A stretch of 64,000 bases of DNA from Antilocapra americana (GCA_007570785.1 ML664161.1:46600745-46664744), one strand, 5' to 3'; shown: positions 22,344 through 33,469, counted from the first letter of the stretch. Translations and numbers: made by a program. The notes: a model not told the origin generated them from the letters alone.

Positions 22344-22618
22344 TGCTGCTGCTGCTAAGTAGCTTCAGTCATATCCGACTCTGTGCGACCCCATAGACGG
22401 CAGCCCACCAGGCTTTGCTGTCCCTAGGATTCTCCAGGCAAGAACACTGGAGTGGGTTGCCATTTCCTTCTCCAATGCATGAAAGTGAAAAGTAAAAGTG
22501 AAGTTACTCAGTCCTGTCCGACTCTTAGCAACCCCATGGACTGCAGCCTACCAGGCTCCTCCGTCCACGGGGTTTTCCAGGCAAGAGTACTGGATTGGGG
22601 TGCCATTGCCTTCTCCAC
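22344..22618 (-). mobile_element. Bov-A2 (dimeric Bov-A) SINE
   Basis: Two Bov-A units joined by the linker CATGAAAGTGAAAAGTAAAA, starting at the left with the GCTGCTGCTGCTAAGTAGCT tail. No tRNA-like head. A 9-base TSD AAACTGCAT is at 22335-22343 and 22619-22627. It is inverted relative to the SINE only 33 bases to the left. Confidence 0.94.
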
Positions 22619-22821
22619 AAACTGCATAAAATGAATATTTCATTTTCTCCTTCTTTCAAAATAAGCAATTAGATGGTCTTTCCTCTAGTTTTCTGAGCCT
22701 ATCTTGACAACAATTCACAACTGAATTGCCAGTGCTTACAGGACTGACTGGCATATGGTTGACAATATTTTTGAATGAATATTGGAAGACTGATGAGATC
22801 AGCAAGTCATAGTTAAGGGTT

Positions 22822-23022
22822 GTGTGTGTAAGTGACTTAGTTGTGTCTGACACTTTGAGGCCCCATGTGCTGTAACCTGCCGGGCTCCTCTGTCCATGAG
22901 ATTCTCCAGGCAAGACTACTGGAGTGGTAGCCATTCCCTTCTCCAGGGGATATTCCTGACTCAGGAATTGAACCTGGGTCTCCTACACTGTAAGATTCTT
23001 TACCATCTGAGTTACCAGCCCC
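22822..23022 (-). mobile_element. Bov-tA SINE with perfect 12-base TSD
   Basis: Reverse-strand Bov-tA (tail AAGTGACTTAGTTGTGTCTG, head ending CATCTGAGTTACCAGCCCC). The TSD TAGTTAAGGGTT is at 22810-22821 and 23023-23034 with no mismatch. Confidence 0.94.
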
Positions 23023-23034
23023 TAGTTAAGGGTT

Positions 23035-23484
23035 ACACATATTTAATTCATAAAATTTCAACTCAAAGGAAGAAAACACACTTTCAGCTCTCTTACACAA
23101 CATGATGGCAGAAAAGTTGTGTTTTCTAAAAGATTAAAACATCTTGAAGAAGTTATGCTTTTAGTAATGGTAGAATAGATTGTATTAGACTATCTTCACA
23201 TATAGTAGTTATAATCCTTGGTCAAAACAAAAGACAAAACAAAAAACAAGCAAACACATATACAGCTATTCAAAAGCAACAGAGAGTGACAAAACAAATA
23301 AAAACAGTGACAAAAAAAGAAACCATGGAACTGAACTGATTCAGTTTGACTTTTATTTGGCTTTTCACCTGCGTGTATTCTTCAGTCCAACTCAGTAAAA
23401 AGAGATGATAAGCTGAACTAGATGTTAGAACTAGAAGACAAGGACTTTAAAATCAGCTTTTATAAATACTACAGGGAAATGAAG
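23035..23484. other. No secure feature; possible old L1 5' sequence
   Basis: A-rich sequence. The part from about 23330 (TGATAAGCTGAACTAGATGT, ACAAGGACTTTAAAATCAGC) is reminiscent of 5' regions of older L1s, but the resemblance is too loose to annotate. Confidence 0.3.
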
Positions 23485-23494
23485 GAAATCATGA
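23485..23494 (+). repeat. Target-site duplication of the 4.4-kb L1, left copy
   Basis: GAAATCATGA, repeated at 27892-27901. Both copies continue with an AT-rich run differing by one base insertion (ATTTTT against TTTT). Confidence 0.8.
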
Positions 23495-23812
23495 ATTTTT
23501 AATTCTTATTCTTATTTTTTTTATTAGTTTTGCCATCCAATGACATGATATCGCCATGGGTTTACATATGCTCCCCCTCCAGAACCCCCTTCCCTCCTCC
23601 CTCCTTCCTCCCTCCCCCGGGAAATCTCAATGCACCAGCCCCGAGCATCAATCCTGGGCTGGCAATTGATTACGCATATGATAATTAACATGTTTCAATG
23701 TCATTCTCCCATATCATCCCACCCTTGCCCTCATCCACAGAGTCCACGAGTCTGTTCTATACATCTGCGTTCCTTTTGCTATCTCGCAGGCTGGGTTCTC
23801 ATTAGCATCTTT

Positions 23813-24867
23813 CTAAATTCCATATATATGCATTAGTATACTGTATTGTTGTTTTTCCTTCTGGCTTGCTTCACTCTGTATAATAGGCTCCAGTTCTGTC
23901 CACCTGAGTAGAGCTGATTCGAATGAATTTTTTTTTAATGCTGAGTAATATTCCATTGTGTATATGCACCACAGCTTTCTTATCCATTCGTCAGTTGATG
24001 GGCATCTAGGTTGTTTCCATGTCTTAGCTATTGTAAACAATGCAGCGATGAACATTGGGGTACACGTGNNNNNNNNNNNNNNNNNNNNNNNNNNNNNNNN
24101 NNNNNNNNNNNNNNNNNNNNNNNNNNNNNNNNNNNNNNNNNNNNNNNNNNNNNNNNNNNNNNNNNNNNNNNNNNNNNNNNNNNNNNNNNNNNNNNNNNNN
24201 NNNNNNNNNNNNNNNNNNNNNNNNNNNNNNNNNNNNNNNNNNNNNNNNNNNNNNNNNNNNNNNNNNNNNNNNNNNNNNNNNNNNNNNNNNNNNNNNNNNN
24301 NNNNNNNNNNNNNNNNNNNNNNNNNNNNNNNNNNNNNNNNNNNNNNNNNNNNNNNNNNNNNNNNNNNNNNNNNNNNNNNNNNNNNNNNNNNNNNNNNNNN
24401 NNNNNNNNNNNNNNNNNNNNNNNNNNNNNNNNNNNNNNNNNNNNNNNNNNNNNNNNNNNNNNNNNNNNACTGTCTTAATGACTGTGGATTTGTAGTATAG
24501 CCTAAAGTCAGGTAGGTTGATTCCTCCAGTTCCATTCTTCTTTCTCAAGATTGCTTTGGCTATACGAGATTTTTTGTATTTCCATACAAATTGTGAAATT
24601 ATTTGTTCTAATTCTCTGAAAAAGACCTCTGGTAGCTTGATAGGAATTGCATTGAATCTATAGATTGCTTTGGGTAGTATACTCATTTTCACTATATTGA
24701 TTCTTCCAATCCACGAACATGGCACATTTCTCCATCTGTTTGTGTCCTCTTTGATTTCTTTCATCAGTGTTTTATAGTTTTCTATATACAAGTCTTTTGT
24801 TTCTTTAGGTAGAAATACTCCTATGTATTTTATTCTTTTTGTTTCAATGGTGAATGGAATTGTTTCC
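23813..24867 (-). pseudogene. L1 ORF2 C-terminal region, interrupted by N run
   Basis: Left of the gap is the C-terminus ([20 protein letters not shown], then the [20 protein letters not shown] segment and a stop at 23813). Right of the gap is the thumb-proximal region (residues such as [20 protein letters not shown] and the segment ending [10 protein letters not shown]). The cysteine-rich zinc-knuckle-like part would lie inside the gap and cannot be assessed. Reading-frame continuity through the Ns is meaningless. Confidence 0.85.
24069..24468. other. Assembly gap (400 N)
   Basis: A run of exactly 400 N inside L1 ORF2. Both edges are L1 sequence on the same strand. The round length suggests a nominal or estimated scaffold gap. 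Confidence 0.99.
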
Positions 24868-25467
24868 TTAATTTCTCTTTCTTAGGGATTTCTGTGTGTT
24901 GATGTTGTATCCTGAAACTTTGCTATATTCACTGATTAGCTCTAGTAATTTTCTCGTAGAGTCTTTGGGGTTTTCAATATAGAGGATCATGTCATCTGCA
25001 AACAGAGAGAGTTTTACTTCTTCTTTTCCAATCTGGATTCCTTTGATTTCTTTATCTGCTCTGATTGCTGTGGCCAAGACTTCCAAAACTATGTTGAAAA
25101 GTAGTGGTGAAAGTGGGCTCCCTTGTCTTGTTCCTGACTTCAGGGGGAATGCTTCCAGTTTTTCACCATTGAGGATAATGTTTGCTGTGGGTTTGTCATA
25201 TATAGCTTTTATTATGTTGAGGTATGTTCCTTCTATTCCTGCTTTTTGGAGGGTTTTTATCATAAATGGATGTTGAATTTTGTCAGAGGCTTTCTCTGCA
25301 TCTATTGAGATAGTCATGTGATTTTATTTTTCAATTTGTTAATGTGGTGTATTACATTGATTGATTTGGGAATATTGAAGAATCTTTGCATCCCTGGGAT
25401 AAAGCCTACTTGATCATGATGTATGATTTTTTTAATGTGTTGTTGGATTCTATTTGCTAGAATTTTG
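24868..25467 (-). pseudogene. L1 ORF2 reverse-transcriptase core
   Basis: The open part (25317-24868) holds the RT palm: motif [12 protein letters not shown] (aspartate kept, but Ser where Phe is usual), the [12 protein letters not shown] region, and the catalytic FADD box encoded at 24991-25002. The frame is lost just downstream (24868-24890, after [10 protein letters not shown]). Upstream, between 25318 and 25467, the sequence is still L1 but in another frame. In an intact element this domain copies L1 RNA at the nicked target. Here it is inactive through frameshifts. Confidence 0.9.
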
Positions 25468-26346
25468 TTAAGGATTTGCATCTAAGTTCATCAGTGATAT
25501 TGGCCTGTAGTTTTCTTTTTTTGTGGCATCTTTGTCGGGTTTTGGAATTTGGGTGATGGTGGCCTCATAGAATGAGTTTGGAAGTTTACCTTCCTCTGTA
25601 ATTTTCTGGAAGAGTTTGAGTAGAATAGGTGTTAGCTCTTCTCTAAATTTTTGGTAGAATTCCGCTGTGAAGCCATCTGGTCCTGGGCTTTTGTTTTTTG
25701 GAAGATTTCTGATTACGGTTTCAATTTCCATGCTTGTGATGGGTCTATTAATATTATCTATCTCTTCCTGGCTTAGTCTTGGAAAGTTGTACTTTTCTAG
25801 GAGTTTGTCCATTTCATCCAGGTTGTCCAGTTTATTTGCATATAGTTGCTGATAATAGTCTCTTATGATCCTTTGTATTTCTGTGTTTTCTGTTGTGATC
25901 TCTCCGTTTTCATTTCTAATTCTGTTGATTTGGTTCTTCTCCCTTTGTTTCTTGATGAGTCTGGCTAATGGTTTGTCAATTTTATTTATCTTCTCAAAGA
26001 ACCAGCTTTTGGCTTGGTTGATTTTTGCTATGGTCTCTTTTGTTTGCTTTGCGTTTATTTCTGCCCTGATCTTTAAGATTTCTTTCCTTCTACTAGACCT
26101 GGGCTTCTGCATCTCTTCCCTTTCTAGTTGCTTTAGGTGTAAAGTAAGGTTATTTATTTGACTTTTTTCTTGTTTCCTGAGGTGAGCTTGTATTGCTATG
26201 AACTTTCCCCTTAGCACTGCTTTCACAGTGTCCCATAGGTTTTGGGCTGTTGTGTTTTCATTTTCATTCATTTCCATGCATAACTGAATTTCATTTTTTA
26301 TTTCTTCTGTGATTTGTTGGTTGTTCAGCAGTGTGTTGTTGAGCCT
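25468..26346 (-). pseudogene. L1 ORF2 linker and N-terminal RT region
   Basis: Open from 26277 to 25468 (269 codons from its first Met): a basic linker with [20 protein letters not shown], then the fingers region with [15 protein letters not shown] and the [11 protein letters not shown] box. It ends in a stop created by a short deletion just after that box, so it is out of frame with the RT core that follows. It is separated from the EN domain by an in-frame stop near 26347. Confidence 0.9.
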
Positions 26347-27093
26347 TCATATGTTGGCAGTTTTGAATGGTTTTCTCCTGTAATTGATATCTAATCTCAG
26401 TGCATTGTGGTCAGAAAAGATGCTTGGAATGATTTCAATATTTTTGAATTTACCAAGGCTAGATTTATGGCCCAGGATGTGATCTATCTTGGGGAAGGTC
26501 CCGTGTGCGCTTGAGAAAAAGGTGAAATTCCTTGTTTTGGGGTGGAGTGACCTATAGATATCAATTAGGTCTAGTTGATCTATTGTATCATTTAAAGTTT
26601 GAATTTCCTTGTTACTTTCCTGTTTAGTTGATCTATCCATTGGTGTGAGTGGTGTATTAAAGTCTCCCACTCTTATTGTGTTGTTGTTAATTTCCCCTTT
26701 CATACTTGTTAGCATGTGCCGTACATATTGTGGTGCTCCTATGTTGGGTGCATAAATATTTATAATTGTTATTTCTTCTTCTTGGATTGATTCTTTGATC
26801 ATTATATAATGTCCATCTTTATCTCTTTTCACCGCCTTTATTTTAAAGGCTACTTTATCTGATATGAGTATTGCCACTCCCGCTTTCTTTTGGTCTTTAT
26901 TTGCATGGAATATCTTTTTCAAGCCTTTAACTTTCAGTCTATATGTGTCCCTAGGTTTGAGGTGGGTCTCTTGTAGACAACATATATAGGGGTCTTGTTT
27001 CCGTATCCAATCGGCCAATCTTTGTCTTTTGGTTGGGGCATTCAACCCGTTTACATTTAAGGTAATTATTGATAAGTATGATCCCGTTGCCAT
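26347..27093 (-). pseudogene. L1 ORF2 endonuclease domain (248 codons, stop at end)
   Basis: Near-complete apurinic/apyrimidinic-type endonuclease from the ORF2 start Met. Visible catalytic or binding motifs: LNVNGLN at the N-terminus, CCLQETHL (catalytic Glu), INIYAPN, VGDFNT (Asp/Asn), KIDHILG and the final SDHNAL (Asp-His pair). All key positions look kept. A stop follows TANI, cutting the EN off from the RT. In a live element this domain nicks target DNA at TT/AAAA sites. The start is the ORF2 ATG by homology, about 50 bases downstream of the ORF1 stop. Confidence 0.92.
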
Positions 27094-27144
27094 TTATTTT
27101 ATTGTTTTGGGTTTGAGATTATATACCCCAACTGTGTTTCCTAT

Positions 27145-27864
27145 CTAGGAAAGATCCTTTAGCATTCGTTGGGGGGCTGGTTTGGTGTTGCTGAATTCTC
27201 TCAGTTTCTGCTTGTCTGAAAAGCTTTTGAATTCTCCTTCAAATTTGAATGAGATCCTTGCTGGGTACAGTAATTGGGGTTGTACGTTGTTTTCTTCCAT
27301 GACTTTAAGTATGCTCTGCCATTCCCTTCTGGCCTGAAGCGTTTCTATTGAGAGATCACCAGTTATCCTTATGGGATTCCCCTTGTGAGTTATTTTTTGT
27401 TTCTCCCTTGCTGCTTTTAATATTTGTTCTTTGTATTTGAAATTTGTTAATTTGATTAATATGTGTCTTGTGGTGTTCCGCTTGGGGTTCATTCTATTTG
27501 GGACTCTCTGTGTTTCTTGGACCTGATTGGTTATTTGCTTTCCCAATTTAGGGAAATTTTCAACAATTATCTCTTCAAGAATTTTCTGATGGTCTTTCTT
27601 TTTGTCTTCTTCTTCTGGGACTCCTATGATTCGAATATTGGTGCATTTAATAGTGTCCCAGAGGTCTCTAAGATTGTCCTGATTTCTTTTAATTCTTTTT
27701 TCATTTTTCCTTTCTGTTTCATTTATTTCTGCCATTCTGTCTTCTACCTCACTTACCCTGTCTTCTATCTCTGTTATTCTACTGTTGGTTCCCTCCAGGG
27801 TGTTTTTGATCTCATTTATTGCATTATTTATTGTATTTTGATATTTTTCATTTCTTCTAAGTCC
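27145..27864 (-). pseudogene. L1 ORF1 fragment: part of coiled coil plus RNA-binding domains
   Basis: The frame is open from about 27864 to the stop at 27145. The first ~45 codons are Glu/Asn/Ile-rich coiled coil. From codon 27735 on it reads KNEKRIKRNQDNLRDLWDTI, IIGVPEEE (RRM start), RHILIKLTN, REKQKITHKGNPIRITGDLS and QARREWQ (C-terminal domain). ORF1p is the RNA-chaperone partner of ORF2p in the L1 RNP. The N-terminal half is missing and an in-frame stop lies just upstream, so the remnant is non-functional. Confidence 0.9.
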
Positions 27865-27891
27865 TTGTTAAAGTTTACCTGCATCTTCTCA

Positions 27892-27901
27892 GAAATCATG
27901 A
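27892..27901 (+). repeat. Target-site duplication of the 4.4-kb L1, right copy
   Basis: GAAATCATGA, identical to 23485-23494. It marks the truncated 5' end of the L1. Confidence 0.8.
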
Positions 27902-27924
27902 TTTTAATGAATGAACAGTATGTG

Positions 27925-28014
27925 GGATTTTAGTTCCCTGATCAGGAATAGAACCTGTGCTCCCTACACTGAGCACACAGAATCTTAATCACTGAATTGC
28001 CAGGGAAGTCCCTA
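27925..28014 (-). mobile_element. CHR-type tRNA-derived SINE (cetartiodactyl)
   Basis: GGGATTTTAGTTCCCTGATC AGGAATAGAACCTGTGCTCC, ending CACTGAATTGCCAGGGAAGT CCC, which is the reverse complement of the cetartiodactyl CHR/tRNA-Glu SINE head. Older than the Bov-tA copies around it. Confidence 0.75.
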
Positions 28015-28404
28015 TCATGTAACTTTTGATAAGATACAAGATGTTGCAAATTTTGTCTTGTTGGATGCTGAATATTTTTTGCCTTCATAAAAATGTTCTT
28101 GAACTTTGTTCTGAGGTGCAGTTAAATTACCTGGAATCAGGTTGATACTTCTGATTATTGCTTTTAAAATTTATTAGGTGAACCAGAACAGCATTCAGTA
28201 TAGACCTAATTATTTTTCAATTGAAGACCCTATTCCACCCAATATCCCCATAAAGGTTTTATAGTATGGCTAGAGAAAAAGGCATTATTGTCATTCTTAT
28301 GCAGACTCTGAAGATCATTCTGTTTTATCATTTTGGAAAAATGTCTCCAGCTTTTTGTTAGTTTCCTTATATGCATGCTTTGATCAGTACTCTGAGGAAA
28401 AATT
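28015..28404. other. No recognisable feature
   Basis: Unassigned A+T-rich interval. It may include unrecognised older L1 sequence leading into the next element. Confidence 0.4.
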
Positions 28405-29671
28405 ATAAACTAGATTTCATCCAATTTAGAAATGTATGCTCATCAAAAGACACGTTTAAGCAAATAATCCATACACTGGGAAAAAAAATTTTTTTAAATA
28501 CGTATTGGAAAGAGGACTTATATCTAGAATACATAATGAAATTAGTGTGATGCAATTATATGACAGTCCAATAGACAATAAGCAAAAGACTTGAACAGAT
28601 GCTTCAAAGAGGAAGTTAAATGAATGGACATAAGCACCTGAAGTAGTGATCAACGTTCTTAGCCCTTTGGGAAATGAAGATCAAAACCTCGCAAGATAAT
28701 TCTACAAACTCACTCTAGTGACTGAAGTTAAATGAACTGACAATACCAAGTTTTGTTGATAATTTAGATGAAATAGAATTTGGCAAGGAAGTAGATAGAA
28801 TGACTGGAACTACAATTTGGGAGACTACAATGATACTATCACTTTGGTAAAAAATGTTTGGCAATTTCTCATGAAGTTAAATGTATATCTATTCTGTGTG
28901 TGCTGTGTGTTTAGTCACTCAGTTGTGTCTGACTCTTTGCAACCCCATGGACTATAGCCTGCCAGGCTCCTCTGTCCATGGGATTCTCCAAGCAAGAATA
29001 CTGGAGTGGGCAGCCATTCTCTTCTCCAGGGGATCTTCCCTACCCAGGGATTGAACCCAGGTCTCCTGCATTGCAGAAGGATTCTTCACTGTCTGAGCCA
29101 CCAGGGAAACCCAGACCTACTCTATGACATAGCAATGTATTTTTAAGCTACTTCTCCAAGACAAACTATGTTTCCAAAACAAGACTTATACATGGATCTT
29201 CATAGCAGCTTTATTCATAAAAGCCCCAAACTGAAACAATTCAAATACTTATAAAAAGAATCGATAAACAAATTGTTGTATAACAATTATAATATAATCG
29301 TATAGTGAATACTACTCAGGAATAAACTGCTGATATAAATTACCACATGTATGAATCTTACCAAAATGCAAGCAAAAAACGCTGGACGCAAATATATTAT
29401 GTGATATATTGGCACACATGTATTGTGTGATTTCTTTCATATGAAGTTCTAGAATAAGAAAACTAGTTAATGGTGAATAGAAGCAGAGAAGCAGTTGCCC
29501 TTGGAATGGGATATTGACTTGGAAGGAATACAAGTGATCTTTCTGAAATGATGAAAACTTTCTATATATTGATAGGGTTATAGGGTTACAGGGATATATG
29601 CATTTGCCAAAACTCATCAAATTATACCTTAAGATTTATAACTTTCGTATATATGATTTTTACATAATGTT
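28405..29671 (+). repeat. Old L1 (L1M-type), ORF2 end and 3' UTR, split by a SINE
   Basis: Diverged L1 in plus orientation. Left of the SINE: TATGCTCATCAAAAGACACG, AAAGACTTGAACAGATGCTT and AACTGACAATACCAAGTTTT. Right of it: TTCATAGCAGCTTTATTCAT, AATACTACTCAGGAATAAAC and TCATATGAAGTTCTAGAATA, with an L1M-type 3' UTR (GGGATATATGCATTTGCCAA AACTCATCAA). Many indels, no open frame. It predates the ruminant-specific elements. Confidence 0.75.
28894..29113 (-). mobile_element. Bov-tA SINE inside the old L1
   Basis: Complete reverse-strand Bov-tA (tail TTTAGTCACTCAGTTGTGTC, body, head ending CTGAGCCACCAGGGAAACCC). The flanks (ATCTATTCTGTG and ACCTACTCTATG) are similar enough to be a decayed TSD, which is consistent with insertion into the L1. 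Confidence 0.93.
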
Positions 29672-29681
29672 CTACACTGTT

Positions 29682-29952
29682 CAGAGAAGGCAATGGCAAC
29701 CCACTCCAGTACTCTTGCCTGGGAAATCCCATGGACGAGGAGTCTGGTAGGCTGCGGTCCATGGGGTCGCTAAGAGTCGGACAGGACTGAGCGACTTCAC
29801 TTTCACTTTTCACTTTCATGCACTGGCGAAGGAAATGGCACCCCACTCCAGTGTTCTTGCCTGGAGAATCCCAGGGAAGGGGGAGCCTGGTGGGCTGCCG
29901 TCTATGGGGTCGCATAGAATCGAACATGACTGAAGTGACTTAGCAGCAGCAG
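29682..29952 (+). mobile_element. Bov-A2 SINE with perfect 10-base TSD
   Basis: Two Bov-A units (GAGAAGGCAATGGCAACCCA and GGCGAAGGAAATGGCACCCC starts) joined by the TTCACTTTCACTTTTCACTT linker, ending in AGCAGCAGC. The TSD CTACACTGTT is at 29672-29681 and 29953-29962. Confidence 0.95.
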
Positions 29953-29962
29953 CTACACTGTT

Positions 29963-30854
29963 AGACAAATGCATAAGTCTAATTAGCAGACTTCTTTTTT
30001 GCATTGCTATGGTTTAGCAACTCTGAAACTACTTTGTGTGAATTCTAGGATTAAGCAAATGAGTAAAAGCAGTGAGAATAATAATGCCAGCCAGATTTTG
30101 TGCAGCTAATAATAGATTTACAAAAGTTAAATAATGTAACACTTGAATGTATGCTATGATTTTGGATTGGAATGGGTGAGATCAGTATGAATTCATAATT
30201 TTTAATAATTGTGTATATGTATAACATTTTATAAATTACATATACTTATTTTTCTAGTATTGTTCACTACGGAGAGAGCCACGAAAATGATACACCCGTC
30301 ACAGTGAACACAGTAGGGTCAAATATTTGTTGCTTCTTACAATTTTCTATTAATAGGAACCAGGGCTCTTTGGTGAAATGATTCATTTTGGGGCTAGGAT
30401 CTGAAAAGTATTAGTGTAAGAAAAGTCTGTAATGCCTGTGTGCCAGAAAGTGAGAAAATGATGAAAGAAATGTGGACATATATTAAAGGAACACCTGATT
30501 TCCTGTGAAGGGAGACCCATTAGCCAAACTTGGGAGAGTTTGAGCAATAAAATCAATAATGATAGTAATGGACTATAGCCCTTTAAATAAAATAAGAATC
30601 TGTAAGGTCATATTAACATGAATGAGTAATTGATTAAATAAAAGAGGAAGAAGAGAAAGATCTTTCTGACTCTTGAATGGCACTTAATACATGAGGAAGG
30701 AATGATGAAGTTAGAAATCATCAATGGATGCTAAAATTAGGGAGGGGAAATTTGATCAAAATAATAATGATAAGACTATCTCTGCACAAATTATTTATTA
30801 ATTACAAAGTTAAAAATATTAACTTTGGAGGGAAGAAACCTGGCATACTCCATA
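29963..30854. other. No recognisable feature
   Basis: About 890 bases, A+T-rich. Nothing identified on either strand. Confidence 0.45.
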
Positions 30855-31210
30855 TATTTTTTTAGTGTTTTTAAATTAAAGTAAATTTGATTTAGAATGT
30901 TGTGTTAGTTTCAGGTGTATAGCAGAGTGATTCAGTTCCTGTGCTATATGGTAGGTCCTTGTTGTTTATCTATTTTATATATATATTATGATATGGATCT
31001 GTTAATCCCAAGCTCCTAATTTATTCTTCCCTTCTTCTGCTTTATCCTTTGGTAAGCATAAGTTTACTTTCTGTGTCTGTGAGTCTATTACTATTTTGTA
31101 AATAAATTCATTTATACCATTTTTTTAGATTCCACATGCAAGTGATATTGTATGATATTTCTGTCTGACTAATTTCACTCAGTATGATAATCTATAGGCT
31201 CATTGCTGGG
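30855..31210 (-). repeat. Older L1 3' end with last part of ORF2
   Basis: The reverse strand reads as an L1 3' UTR and ORF2 end of an older cetartiodactyl/eutherian lineage. On the plus strand: AATTAAAGTAAATTTGATTT, GGTAGGTCCTTGTTGTTTAT, CATGCAAGTGATATTGTATG and ATTTCACTCAGTATGATAAT. Same family end as at 8985-9065. Confidence 0.7.
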
Positions 31211-33469
31211 TAAGTAATATGGTGAAACAGATTTACTCAATTAGGTGTAAAAAGAACTTTTCTCTTATTTGCAGTATTATTTTGCCTATTAAAGACAATG
31301 TCTTATTTATTTCAGATGGTTGTTCATTCATTTCAGAGTATGACAAGTTGTTGAAGAGACTTCATTGAGTCTGTTTTATTCTCATCAGTTATTATGTAGT
31401 AGACCCCTAAGTTGATTCATTTGACTTTCTGTGATTTATTCATTCATGCAGGCCCTAGTGTGGTAGACGGTACAGTCTTCACAGCCCACACCACTGTGTT
31501 TATTGCACAGTGGCATAGCTTTCCATTGTGCTGTTAAGACTTTGTGAGTCAAGACCCTTAGCACATCTGTACACAACATGCAGCACTGCAGAGATGTCAA
31601 AACCCAGGACACATACAGCCCAACACTTGACAAGTAGAGCGTTATTAGCATTGGTAATAAGACGACCTGGGTTTGTCTGCAGAGGTCCCTCAGCTTGCTA
31701 TCATTTACATTCACTGCACTCTACGTTCAAACCGGGCTCTTAAACGAGCCAGCTTTAGAGAAAGACAATAGAAACCCTGACAATTAGCTGAAATATTTGG
31801 GTAGAAATTCATTCATTTTAAGTAAGAGAACCTCTCTGACCTGCCTCCTGGCAATTAGCACAGTTGTGTGTGGTCCTTTTATTTGAACCGACAACCACAA
31901 TCTTAGGTTCCATGGACTCAGGGAGCCCTCTCTCCTCCATAACTGCACAGTCCAGCTCTCCTCTCTGTAAACAGATTCTCTTTGACTTGCAACAGCAAAC
32001 ACTTCAAACATTTGCATTTCACTCATTACTTGTGCTGCTATAGGCTGAGTGTGACCCTGTCATAGAAACACATCTAGCTGAAAACCACATAACAGCATTG
32101 GTTATATAACTATTAGATTTCCTTGAAATATACTTTCCAGGACTAAAAGAAAGAAATGGGATCTTTGAACCATAGGATTTGCTTGTTCTGGTCTTGTTTT
32201 TCCTTTTTCTAAGCAAAACCACTTTCTATTTAAACCTAAATTATAAAAACTCAGCTCTTATCCATAGTAAGAAGTTAGAAAAAAGAACATCAAACTTTGT
32301 ATCAGAGAGCATAGTGGGGATTTACTATAGTTTTTTAATGTATTTTTCCTTGACAATTATGATTTTGACAGATGAAGATTGGAGTGTTGAGGAATGGTAG
32401 GCAACTAGATTTTTTTGTGTGTGGAATAAAAGAAATCTCAAATTGAGTTTCAGAATCTCAGATGTGCCCTTCCTTTGATCTGTCACATTGCGTTACCTTC
32501 CATCACTTTATTGCACAACTCCTCAGATTTACAGGAGCCAGCCTTTTCTTTTTCCAGGTCAGATACTAATTTAGAAATTTGGTGTGAAGTAATGATGAAT
32601 AATGGATGAACCCGTTTTCTGAATTGGAGTCCCAGATTCTGAGGGACTTGGGAAATCTTCACAGCCAGCTAGAGCATGTGAACTTGAATGCCAATGAGAG
32701 ACCCACCTGAAGGATCCATTTGCTTCTCTACCTGCCTGGCTGTCCACTCACTGCCAGCTGGAACTTACTTCACTTAGTTTTGAGAACAATTCATATTGTC
32801 ACATGTGAACTGGTAAAATATCTGCGTCTAAGTTGGATGTGTATCTAGAAATCCTGCTTTCTTAAATTAATTGCTAATACACAGAAATCAGGCTTAGGTT
32901 TGGAAAGTGTACCATATTGCTTTCAGGTGTCTTTTTTGGCCATTAAAGTCAACCAAAATCTATTTCTGCTTCACATGCTTGATGCTTGTGAAGGCTTAAC
33001 AATCTTTTTAGAGAAATTTGCCTACTTCTTTGATGAACAAATGACATTGAATTAAGACTTTTTTCTTCAGCAGACTTGCAGTAGTGCAAGGCAGTTGAAT
33101 AAGTATAAAATATTCATTTAGAGTATCGAGTATAAAGTATAGGATTATAGAAGTTTGAGCGGTTGAGGTTTTAAAAATTCTCCCTGAAAAGATATCAGAT
33201 GATTTAGAAATTCCCACCTAACCATAATGTTCATAAGGTTTTATTGGTTCTCTTAACTTTTTCTCCAACTGAATTTCTTTGCCATGTATTCCATAGTAGT
33301 CTTCTGGACACAATGGAAAAATAGAGTAATAGTATATTTAGAATATTTGAAATGGGTTATGTTACCCAAAAAAGGGTAATGGAGAGCAGGTTCAAGTTAA
33401 CCTGCTGTGGGACTTCTTTTAATTTTTTAAGCCTTGTGTTGCTAGAATTTTTAATCTGTTAAAATATAG
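31211..33469. other. No recognisable repeat or gene
   Basis: Longest repeat-free block (about 2.3 kb). The part at about 31436-31780 is richer in G+C than its surroundings but shows no open frame longer than 92 codons and no recognisable product. Confidence 0.45.

Larger units (their letters stand above)
23501..27891 (-). mobile_element. L1 LINE, 5'-truncated inside ORF1, with assembly gap
   Basis: Largest L1 here. From left to right on the plus strand: T-rich tail (23501-23529), 3' UTR, ORF2 C-terminus, 400 N, RT domain, EN domain, inter-ORF region (about 27094-27144), ORF1 C-terminal domain and part of the coiled coil, then truncation at about 27891. There is no 5' UTR or promoter. The flanking GAAATCATGA repeats mark a normal target-primed insertion. 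Confidence 0.94.

Noticed and set aside
23813..24791. Apparently long open frames spanning the N run
   Set aside because: Unknown bases translate as open by default. Continuity through the gap is artificial.
29570..29592. TATAGGGTTATAGGGTTACAG, resembling interstitial telomeric repeats
   Set aside because: Too short and irregular. It sits in the old L1M 3' UTR and follows that consensus.
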